A stretch of 11,065 nucleotides of DNA from Saprospiraceae bacterium (GTDB lineage Bacteria > Bacteroidota > Bacteroidia > Chitinophagales > Saprospiraceae): the NCBI GenBank assembly GCA_015494245.1, contig WGBN01000235.1:1-11065 (forward strand), written 5' to 3'. The position numbers were made by a program, and so were the translations under genes. Under the pieces are notes generated by a model. The model was not told where the DNA came from, ran no database searches, and saw only the letters and a list, made by a program, of their open reading frames with translations. Within the stretch, counting starts at the first letter, position 1. The number at the start of each line of letters is the position of its first letter. Positions 1 to 5,959 of the stretch are shown here, one piece after another.

Positions 1-403
1 CACCCTGCAGGGGCAGGGCGACCTGCTCCAGGCTTACATCCAGCGATATGGCAGTGCCTTTCGGCAAAACCGAACGCACCTCAGTGCGATAACCCACGTA
101 TTGAAAGGCAATTTCCAGGGAGTCTGCACCGGCAGGAAGATTCAACTGATAATAGCCCGACAGGTTGCTGACGGCGCCCAGTTGCGTTTGCCCCTTTACG
201 TAAACGGAAACAAAAGACAGCGGCTCGCCACTGTTCCTGTCGGTGATGGTACCGGAAAGCACGCATTGGGCGTACAGCGGATTCAGAACTGTTAAAAAAA
301 AGCCCGCCAAAAAGAAAGCAGCTTGAGCGCCAAAACGCTCAAGCCGCTTTTTGTCAAAGCATACTCTGCTTTTCAGAAAATCACTTAATCTCGAAGAGTG
401 CAT
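1..403 (-). CDS. Exported protein with N-terminal carboxypeptidase-regulatory-like domain (partial, 3' part beyond left edge)
   Basis: About 134 codons are open on the minus strand to the window edge. From the ATG at 403 the product has a basic n-region (KKRLER, residues 18-23), a hydrophobic stretch (AAFFLAGFFLTVL, 28-40) and a likely cleavage site after PLYA (about 45). A CarboxypepD_reg-like beta-sandwich follows: GTITDRNSGEPLSFVSVYVKG, then GYYQLNLPAG, then FQYVGYRTEV. In Bacteroidota this domain sits at the N-terminus of TonB-dependent receptors, DUF5686-type outer-membrane proteins and other surface proteins; the part seen cannot separate these. The start is uncertain. The ATG at 403 overlaps the end of the preceding M16 gene by 23 nt and places a terminator-like hairpin inside codons 19-32. 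The only in-frame alternative after the hairpin is a TTG at 310, which would leave a signal peptide without basic residues. Family-level call firm, start and full identity not. Confidence 0.75.
   Translation of the reverse strand, partial: MHSSRLSDFLKSRVCFDKKRLERFGAQAAFFLAGFFLTVLNPLYAQCVLSGTITDRNSGEPLSFVSVYVKGQTQLGAVSNLSGYYQLNLPAGADSLEIAFQYVGYRTEVRSVLPKGTAISLDVSLEQVALPLQG
309..350 (-). terminator. Rho-independent terminator-like hairpin after the M16 operon
   Basis: Read on the minus strand, positions 350-336 pair with 329-315 in a 15-bp stem containing one G-U wobble, with a 6-nt loop (330-335). A T-rich tract follows (CTTTCTTTTT, 318-309), and a second run of eight T lies at 301-294. On the plus strand the wobble becomes an A-C mismatch, so the minus direction is favoured. 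It sits 31 nt past the M16 stop codon, as expected for the end of that operon, but it is also within the 5' coding region or leader of the next gene and could act there as an attenuator. Confidence 0.75.
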
Positions 404-2510
404 CATCTATCTCACCATTGAGAACAACATCCAGAAGTTTGAGCTGAATGGGCTGTGCTGAGGCACCCGAAATTTCCAGCTTAAACGGCATCATAATGCC
501 GGGAGCTACCTCGCGGTAATCGCTGAAATTTTGCACAATGGGCACGGGTTCGCCCGTACCCACATTTTGGAATTGCACCTGGCGCACTTTCAAACCACTT
601 TCCTTGTCGAAGTAAAGAACGATTTTTTCGCCATCGGGTTGCATAACGCTCACCTGATAGGCGGGTTTTCCTTCGACCATCTCCAAGCCGTCGAGAGTGA
701 GTTGGTAGCCATCACCGAGGTAATCGGCTTCTTCAAACAAGGCAATCTCTTTTTTGGCTTCCGCCAAAGAGGCTTCGTCCATGGGCTGTACCTGGCCCAT
801 CTGCTCAACGATGCCTTTGTTGCCATTGACGAGCTGTTTTTGCATTTCCTGTCCGTTCATGCTGACAGAAGAGTAGTATTTGTCTGGCAGGACTATAATG
901 CGATGCTCTTCAAAAGGCATGCCGCTCATTTCCAGGCTGACTTTGGCGTCGAGGCTTTTGATGTTTTTGATTTTGTCTTTGCCACCGATGGCCTTGAGGT
1001 AATTTTCGACCACTTTGGTCGCTGTCATACCGGCGGGAATTTCTCCGGCGGAGGCAGCTACGGGATTGCCAAAGGCATCGTAATACTCGATTTGGCCATC
1101 GCTGTCAAAGGTCGTCAGTTTATCGGCTACTTCGCTTTTGTTACCCACGACGAGCAGATAAGCCTGGTCCGGATGCAAGTACTTTTGTGCCATGGCCATG
1201 ATTTGCTCAGCCGTAACGGCTTCGAGGCGCTCCAGGTAGGTTTCGTAGTAATTCTCCGGCAAGTGGTAGCGGGCAATATTGAGTGCAAAACGGGCGATGG
1301 TCTCAGGGCGCTCCAGCGAGCGGCCAAAGCTGCCGGAGAGGTAATTTTTTACGAGACGCAGCTCATCCTCGCCTACGGGTTCTGTGCGCAGGCGATTCAT
1401 CTCGTAGAGAAACTGCACCATGGCGGAATCCGTAACCTCATTGCGCACACTGGCATAGGCTTTGAACACCCCGACCAGGGGGTCAGTAGAGAGGCGGGAG
1501 CGGGCGCCATAGGTGTAGGCTTTATCCTCGCGCAAATTGTCGTTCAGACGGCTGCGGAAATAGCCTCCAAAGACGGTATTCATCACACGGGCAGGCATGT
1601 CATCCGGATTGCCGGGGGCAAAGGAATTCACCGGATAAGTTACATTGATGACAGACTGCACGGCGCCGGGTTTGTCCACAAAACAAACGCGAGCTTCGGA
1701 GGGAGGCACGGGGTCTTTGTACTTCAACTCGGGAACATCGCCCGGGCTCCAATTGCCAAAGTACTTTTGTGCCAGCGTTTTGGCCTCGGCAGCATTGATA
1801 TCTCCCACCACGACGAGATAGGAAATGTTGGGCTTGAAGAAGGTATTGTAGTAATTCTTACACAAGTCGAGTGTAATGCGCTCTGTGCTTTCTTCCGTCT
1901 GTACTTCGCCATAGGGATGGTCTTTTCCGTAATTCAGGACGGAGGACACATTGGCGGCGATGGTGTTGGGGTCTGTTTTGGCTTGCGCCAAACCTGAGAG
2001 CGTTTGCTTCTTCAGTTTCTCAAACTCATCTTGCGGGAAAGACGGATACAGCAACACATCCGACATGATGTCGAGCAGGGCTTCCTTGTGCTTGGTCAGG
2101 GCAGAGCCGTACAATCCGGAGGAGCTGGAAGAGAAAGAAGCGCCGATAAAATCTACGGCTTCGTCAATTTCTGCCTTGCTGCGGCTGGTTGTGCCGCGGC
2201 TGAGCATGCTGCCTGCCATGCTTACAAAGCCGGCTGCATCGCCCTCCGGCACGGGAGGAGCGTCCACAAACACCTGGAAAGAAACTTTCGGCAATTTGTG
2301 GTTTTCCACCACGATGACCTTGAGGCCGTTGGGCATGGAGAACATGTCGTACTTGCCGATTTTGATTTGGGGAGCAGGCCCGGCTTCGGGGGCATGTTTG
2401 CGAAAATCCTCCGGCATGCTGCTCATCTTCTGCCCTGTTTTGGGCGTACACATGGTAAAGAGGAAAACGCCCGACATCAACAGGCCGAGCAAAAGTTTAT
2501 AGGATTTCAT
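381..2510 (-). CDS. M16 family peptidase-like protein, non-catalytic subunit, fused to a LolA/LppX-like C-terminal domain
   Basis: A 709-aa protein. Residues 1-21 are a hydrophobic export signal ending FLFTMC; Cys21 may be lipidated, although Met at -1 is not a good lipobox. Two M16 folds follow (about 50-260 and 270-480). Where the catalytic subunit has HFFEH after a Gly-Phe, this protein has SMAGS (97-101), so the zinc ligands and catalytic Glu are gone. The second half keeps the substrate-binding-type region SRLNDNLRED...YTYG (319-334). This is the usual pattern of the inactive beta-like partner in two-subunit M16 proteases. Residues about 495-709 are an extra beta-rich domain beginning ATKVVENYLKAIGG, with FDKESGLKVRQ and a final LNGEIDDALFEIK. 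It resembles the lipoprotein-carrier (LolA/LppX) fold seen in Bacteroidota proteins. It lies 49 nt after the catalytic subunit gene, surely in one operon, and is followed by the terminator at 309-350. Likely periplasmic or outer-membrane attached. Confidence 0.88.
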   Translation of the reverse strand: MKSYKLLLGLLMSGVFLFTMCTPKTGQKMSSMPEDFRKHAPEAGPAPQIKIGKYDMFSMPNGLKVIVVENHKLPKVSFQVFVDAPPVPEGDAAGFVSMAGSMLSRGTTSRSKAEIDEAVDFIGASFSSSSSGLYGSALTKHKEALLDIMSDVLLYPSFPQDEFEKLKKQTLSGLAQAKTDPNTIAANVSSVLNYGKDHPYGEVQTEESTERITLDLCKNYYNTFFKPNISYLVVVGDINAAEAKTLAQKYFGNWSPGDVPELKYKDPVPPSEARVCFVDKPGAVQSVINVTYPVNSFAPGNPDDMPARVMNTVFGGYFRSRLNDNLREDKAYTYGARSRLSTDPLVGVFKAYASVRNEVTDSAMVQFLYEMNRLRTEPVGEDELRLVKNYLSGSFGRSLERPETIARFALNIARYHLPENYYETYLERLEAVTAEQIMAMAQKYLHPDQAYLLVVGNKSEVADKLTTFDSDGQIEYYDAFGNPVAASAGEIPAGMTATKVVENYLKAIGGKDKIKNIKSLDAKVSLEMSGMPFEEHRIIVLPDKYYSSVSMNGQEMQKQLVNGNKGIVEQMGQVQPMDEASLAEAKKEIALFEEADYLGDGYQLTLDGLEMVEGKPAYQVSVMQPDGEKIVLYFDKESGLKVRQVQFQNVGTGEPVPIVQNFSDYREVAPGIMMPFKLEISGASAQPIQLKLLDVVLNGEIDDALFEIK

Positions 2511-2559
2511 GTTTTGTCTTTTTAAGTTTCGAAAAACAGATTTTGGTGCTGCTTGCTTT

Positions 2560-3897
2560 TTACTGTTCTTCCTGAGGCTTGGGCAGGTAGTACAGCACGA
2601 CGCGCTTGTCTAAGGTATAGTACTTGCGCGCGGCATTGCGAATGTCTTCGCGGGTTACGGCGAGATAGCGGTTGAGCTCGGTATTGATGAGGTTGGTATC
2701 TCCATAGTAGAGATAGTAATTGGCCAGCGTTTCGGCTATACCTACCACCGAGCTGTTTTGGCTGACGAAGTCGCTTTCTACCTGGTTGCGCAGTTTTTGA
2801 AATTCGTGCTCGGAGATGAGCTCGTTTTGCACTTTGCGAATTTCCTCATCCATAGCTTCCTCCAGCACTTTGGGGTCCACGCCCATATTGGCGATGGCAA
2901 AGCTGATGCTCACGCCCGGGTCTTCGAGAGCCAGCGGGAAGTTGCCCGCGAACAGAGCCAATTGCTTTTCATCTACCAGCGCTTTGGTAAAGCGGGAGCT
3001 TTTACCGCCGGACAAGAGGGTCGAAAGCATGCTCACGGCATAATAATCAGGCGTGCCCTGTGCCGGAATGCGATAAGTTTCGATGACGGCCGGCAGCTGG
3101 ATGTTGTCGTAAACCGTATCGCGAATTTCACCGCTCAAAGGAGGCTCCACAACGGTAGGCCGGGGTATCTCGCGAGTGCCTTTGGGGATGGTGGCAAAAT
3201 ATTTTTCCACCAGCTTTTTGGCCTCTTCGATATTGATATCGCCTGCAATGGAGAGCACGGCATTGTTGGGCACATAAAAGGTGTGGTAGAAATTTACGTA
3301 ATCTTCTTCGGTAGCAGCATCCAGGTGCTCCATAGAGCCAATCACGGGCCAGCGATAGGGATGCACTTTGTAAGCCCGCTTGAAGCTCTCTTCGAGGATG
3401 GAGCCGTAGGGCTGGTTGTCAATACGTTGGCGGCGTTCTTCCTTGACGACCTGGCGCTGGGTTTCTATGCCTATGCTGTCCACCCGCGCGTGCAACATGC
3501 GCTCAGACTCCAGCCAGAGGCCGAGGGCCAGGTAGTTGGAAGGCAGAATTTCGTAATAGAAGGTGCGGTCATACCAGGTGTTGGCATTGTTGGTGCCACC
3601 GGCATTTTGGATGTACTTGTCAAATTCTCCGCGCGCAATGTTCTCCGAGCCTTCAAACAGCAGGTGCTCAAAGAAATGCGCAAATCCCGTGCGATTGGGG
3701 TTTTCGTTTTTAGAGCCTACGTGGTACATGACGCTGACAGCCACGATGGGCGTAGAATGGTCTTCGTGCAAAATCACATGCAGCCCATTGTCGAGGTCGT
3801 ACTCCACGAATTCAATGGGGTTCATTTGTGCCGGAAGGGCCCTGCTCAGAAGAAGCATCCCTGCCAGCATAGTCAGACTAAAAAATTTTTTCATCAT
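2560..3897 (-). CDS. M16 family zinc metalloprotease, catalytic subunit
   Basis: A 445-aa protein from the ATG at 3897 (MMKKFFSL). I prefer this start because it gives a clean signal peptide ending ALPAQ at about residue 24; the reading frame extends upstream to 3966 only with a basic, non-signal-like 23-aa extension. The zinc site is complete: H74-F-F-E77-H78 with the third ligand at E154 in VVKEERRQ, the spacing expected for the pitrilysin/insulinase family. The length fits two M16 domains in one chain, the N-terminal one catalytic and the C-terminal one (about 250-440, with the SGGKSSRFTKALVDEKQ region) structural. The family degrades peptides inside a closed chamber and usually needs a second, catalytically dead half. 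The next gene supplies one, so the two products probably form a heterodimer in the periplasm. Substrate unknown. Confidence 0.92.
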   Translation of the reverse strand: MMKKFFSLTMLAGMLLLSRALPAQMNPIEFVEYDLDNGLHVILHEDHSTPIVAVSVMYHVGSKNENPNRTGFAHFFEHLLFEGSENIARGEFDKYIQNAGGTNNANTWYDRTFYYEILPSNYLALGLWLESERMLHARVDSIGIETQRQVVKEERRQRIDNQPYGSILEESFKRAYKVHPYRWPVIGSMEHLDAATEEDYVNFYHTFYVPNNAVLSIAGDINIEEAKKLVEKYFATIPKGTREIPRPTVVEPPLSGEIRDTVYDNIQLPAVIETYRIPAQGTPDYYAVSMLSTLLSGGKSSRFTKALVDEKQLALFAGNFPLALEDPGVSISFAIANMGVDPKVLEEAMDEEIRKVQNELISEHEFQKLRNQVESDFVSQNSSVVGIAETLANYYLYYGDTNLINTELNRYLAVTREDIRNAARKYYTLDKRVVLYYLPKPQEEQ

Positions 3898-3931
3898 TGC
3901 ATAACTTAAGTTGGTGAAATAAATGACCCTT

Positions 3932-3996
3932 GCCCGAAAAGCGCGTGCACGCTTTTCGGGCTTCAAAAGCCGGGCCGAAGGTCAGGCTTTTCGGGC
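3932..3996. repeat. Three copies of an 11-nt repeat, two forming a 12-bp hairpin
   Basis: GCTTTTCGGGC occurs at 3951-3961 and again at 3986-3996, and its inverse complement GCCCGAAAAGC at 3932-3942. The inverted copy and the nearer direct copy extend to a 12-bp perfect stem (3932-3943 with 3950-3961) around a 6-nt loop. The farther direct copy could pair with the same inverted copy instead, so two exclusive hairpins are possible. The block lies between the stop of the YkuK-like gene (4074) and the start of the M16 operon (3897), both on the minus strand. No U-tract follows either stem, so it is not a textbook terminator. It may be a 3' processing structure, an operator for the M16 operon, or a dispersed genomic repeat. 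The rest of the 3898-4073 gap shows no gene. Confidence 0.6.
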
Positions 3997-4073
3997 AAAC
4001 GGGAAAAATATTCCGACAAATGTTTACAGACGGGCGACCAAACGAAGGAAAGACGACAAAAATCTCCCTCCTC

Positions 4074-4544
4074 CTATACCATTTTGTCGGCACAGGAAGA
4101 GCTGGCAAAGGCGTCTGGTTTGGCCTTAAAGATAAAGCCCATGCTCAGGATGTAGCCCATGGCTTCCTTCAGAGCCTTATTGGACTGAAACTGGGGGTCT
4201 GTGTTGATGTCGGCATGCACCTCCAAAGCTACATCGTAAGCATCCAACACATCGCAAAGGGCATAGGCTACCTCTACCGAGCGGGCCACCTCGGTGATCA
4301 TCCGCTCGCGCAGGGTCATTTTGCGCTCTGTGTGGTGGTTGCTGATGAACATAAAACCACCGCGTTTTTCGCGCAGGAATACCACTACGGTAGCAAACTC
4401 AATATGTTTGCCCCGCACCTGAGAGTCGGTACCGATACAAACTTTCATGCGATGGCCGGCGGCCAGCTCAGTTTTGAGGGTACGCTCTACGGCCTCTGTC
4501 AGAGGCTCTTCAATACGTTGGCCATTCAGGCGGCGCCATTTCAT
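4074..4544 (-). CDS. YkuK-type RNase H-like protein (RNase_H_2, formerly DUF458)
   Basis: A 156-aa cytoplasmic protein without signal or membrane segments, about the full length of the family. It carries the family's signature order: CIGTDSQ (Asp40) on the first strand, a central acidic position probably in RERMITEVARS (Glu80 or Glu85), HADIN (Asp112) on the fourth strand, and a C-terminal SSCADK (Asp153). These acidic residues match an RNase H-fold metal site, so it is predicted to be a nuclease or a nucleic-acid-binding relative of B. subtilis YkuK. The cellular role of that family is not established to my knowledge. The ATG at 4544 begins MKWRRLNG, a typical family start. It is transcribed away from the glycosyltransferase gene, with 74 bp between the start codons. 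Family assignment is from remembered motifs. Confidence 0.8.
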   Translation of the reverse strand: MKWRRLNGQRIEEPLTEAVERTLKTELAAGHRMKVCIGTDSQVRGKHIEFATVVVFLREKRGGFMFISNHHTERKMTLRERMITEVARSVEVAYALCDVLDAYDVALEVHADINTDPQFQSNKALKEAMGYILSMGFIFKAKPDAFASSSCADKMV

Positions 4545-4560
4545 GTCTCGATAGTTGAAG

Positions 4561-4605
4561 GCTAAAGTGTTTAGCGATTAAAAATGTGTTTAGCTTTGCG
4601 CTAAG
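4561..4605 (+). promoter_or_regulatory. Putative promoter and operator for the glycosyltransferase gene
   Basis: TAGCTTTG at 4591-4598 is a perfect match to the Bacteroidota -7 consensus TAnnTTTG and lies 20 nt before the ATG at 4619. No clear TTG element is seen at the -33 position. The box is surrounded by repeats: an inverted repeat GCTAAA-GTG-TTTAGC at 4561-4575, a direct repeat GTGTTTAGC at 4567-4575 and 4586-4594 (19-nt period), and a weaker inverted pair TTAGC/GCTAA at 4590-4594 and 4600-4604 flanking the -7 box. The arrangement looks like binding sites for a dimeric regulator overlapping the promoter. It also lies upstream of the divergent YkuK-like gene. Confidence 0.5.
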
Positions 4606-4618
4606 ATACGGATTTTCT

Positions 4619-5515
4619 ATGACTTATACCCTTTCCATAGTGGTGCCTGTTTACAACTTTGACGTCCGGCCGCTGATGCTGCGCCTGGCAGAACAGGATT
4701 TGCCGCCTATGGCAAGCAGCAAAGACATAGAATTTCTCTTTTACGATGATTGTTCTTCCACCAACGTACTCAAAACGAATGCCCCCCTGCAAATGCTGCC
4801 CAACCTGCGTTACAAAAAATTAAGCCAAAACCTCGGCCGCTCGCGCATACGCAACCTCCTCGCGCGCGAGGCCCGCGGGCGCCTGCTGCTCTTTCTCGAC
4901 TGCGACGCCATGCCACCGGATGCCGGCTTCCTGCGCAGGTACCTCGAGGCTGCCGATGAGCAAAGTGTACTTTGCGGCGGCACGGCCTACTCCCGTCAAG
5001 CGCCCAAAGACCCTCAACTCCTGTTGCGCTGGCGCTACGGGCGCAAACGCGAGCAAAAACCGGCAAGCAAGCGCAACGAAAAGCCCTATCTGCACTTTCA
5101 CAGCTTCAACTTCCTGGTGCCACGCCACATCATGCTGCGGGTGCCATTTGACGAAAGTCTTAAAAAATACGGCCATGAGGACACTTTCTTTGCCTTCCGG
5201 CTGCGCGAAGAAGGCATCCCCCTGCGCCATTTCGACAATCCCGCCCTGCATCTCGGACTTGAGCCCGCTTCGCGCTTTATCCAAAAAACAGAGCAGGGCA
5301 TCCGCAACCTGTTGCAACTCAAAAAGGCCCGGCCCGACTTTTCACTGCGCCTGCTCGAAGCACGCGAACGCTGGAAAAAACTGCCCCTGCCGTCAAGCCT
5401 GCTGCCCATCCTCAAGAGCCATCTGACCCACAGCCGCCGCCCTTCCCTCAGAGCCTTCGACCTCTACAAACTGCTCTACCTGAGAAAATGCGAGCAGAGC
5501 AAAGATTTTTTTTGA
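4619..5515 (+). CDS. Glycosyltransferase family 2
   Basis: A 298-aa protein from the ATG at 4619. The frame could open at a GTG at 4586, but the ATG product starts directly with MTYTLSIVVPVYNF, the classic first strand of GT-A fold enzymes, and the putative -7 promoter box at 4591-4598 lies between the two. Nucleotide-sugar features are present: FYDDCSS (41-47), the metal-binding DCD (94-96) after LLLFL, and a GHED motif (185-188) that supplies the likely catalytic base. No transmembrane segment is evident; the basic C-terminal 60 residues may contact the membrane or a lipid acceptor. GT2 enzymes transfer a sugar from a nucleotide donor to a growing glycan. Donor and acceptor cannot be told, and no neighbouring polysaccharide genes are present. 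The gene is visibly GC-rich around 4840-4900. Confidence 0.9.
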   Translation: MTYTLSIVVPVYNFDVRPLMLRLAEQDLPPMASSKDIEFLFYDDCSSTNVLKTNAPLQMLPNLRYKKLSQNLGRSRIRNLLAREARGRLLLFLDCDAMPPDAGFLRRYLEAADEQSVLCGGTAYSRQAPKDPQLLLRWRYGRKREQKPASKRNEKPYLHFHSFNFLVPRHIMLRVPFDESLKKYGHEDTFFAFRLREEGIPLRHFDNPALHLGLEPASRFIQKTEQGIRNLLQLKKARPDFSLRLLEARERWKKLPLPSSLLPILKSHLTHSRRPSLRAFDLYKLLYLRKCEQSKDFF

Positions 5516-5520
5516 AAAAC

Positions 5521-5552
5521 TTGCCCGCTCTTTGAAAAAAGGGCTATATTTA
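5521..5552 (+). promoter_or_regulatory. Putative promoter of the small HTH gene
   Basis: TTG at 5521-5523 is followed after 21 nt by TATATTTA at 5545-5552, which fits the Bacteroidota -7 box TAnnTTTG at all but the last base. This would give a leader of about 38 nt, A-rich and ending AAGGAAT before the ATG at 5597. Since the glycosyltransferase stops at 5515 and no terminator lies between, read-through from that gene is also possible. Confidence 0.4.
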
Positions 5553-5596
5553 GCCTTTGAAACTTATACACTTTCACCACTAAAAAACTAAGGAAT

Positions 5597-5860
5597 ATGA
5601 ACATCACTTTCAATCGCTTGCGCGAAATCAAGCACCAACTGCCCACCGGCAGCGTAAAACGCATCGCTGACGAGCTGGGCCTGACCGAACAAGCCGTGCG
5701 CAACTACTTCGGTGCAAAAAAATACAACGACCAGGGAGAAATCATAGGAAAACACATAGAATCCGGCCCCGACGGAGGCATCGTACATCTCGAAGACGAC
5801 ACCATACTCAACCTGGCCCTGCAAATTATTGAAGAAGCTTCCTCCCAGCAAGAAGCCTGA
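5597..5860 (+). CDS. Small putative DNA-binding helix-turn-helix protein
   Basis: An 87-aa soluble protein. Residues 19-38 (SVKRIADELGLTEQAVRNYF) read as a helix-turn-helix: a helix with IADEL, a Gly-Leu turn, then a recognition helix EQAVRNYFG. A charged linker follows, then a Gly-rich turn with SGPDGGIVHLEDD (56-68) and a C-terminal helix ILNLALQIIEEA (70-81) that could serve for dimerisation. I recall similar small proteins from related Bacteroidota, but no characterised function. The start is well placed after a likely promoter and purine-rich leader. The gene appears to be a single unit: its stop at 5860 is followed within 6 nt by a strong terminator. Regulator or nucleoid-type role is inference from the HTH alone. 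Confidence 0.8.
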   Translation: MNITFNRLREIKHQLPTGSVKRIADELGLTEQAVRNYFGAKKYNDQGEIIGKHIESGPDGGIVHLEDDTILNLALQIIEEASSQQEA

Positions 5861-5865
5861 AAAGG

Positions 5866-5902
5866 AAAGATAAAGACGAGGTAAAACCTCGTCTTTATCT
5901 TT
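5866..5902. terminator. Bidirectional Rho-independent terminator
   Basis: Positions 5866-5882 pair perfectly with 5886-5902 (17 bp) around an AAA loop. The plus strand continues into a T-rich end (ATCTTTTTAT) after the GC-rich core. On the minus strand the stem likewise ends in T-rich sequence (TTTATCTTTCCTTTT). It lies 5 nt after the stop of the HTH gene and about 57 nt beyond the stop of the convergent AAA-ATPase-like gene, so it can end both transcripts. The remaining bases to 5959 show nothing further. Confidence 0.9.
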
Positions 5903-5959
5903 TTATGAAAGCACACTCAGCATCCGCTTGCAGGCTTAAAGCAGGCGGGACTTACATAG

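Noticed and set aside
531..1997. A 488-codon open frame on the plus strand
   Set aside because: It is antisense to the non-catalytic M16 gene, has no recognisable domain and low-complexity His/Phe/Gly-rich sequence typical of the reverse frame of a GC-rich gene.
2758..3909. A 383-codon open frame on the plus strand
   Set aside because: Antisense to the catalytic M16 gene, whose zinc motif and signal peptide make it clearly the real one.
3898..3932. A promoter for the M16 operon
   Set aside because: Only poor matches to TAnnTTTG (such as TAAGTTAT) are seen, without a -33 TTG at proper spacing.
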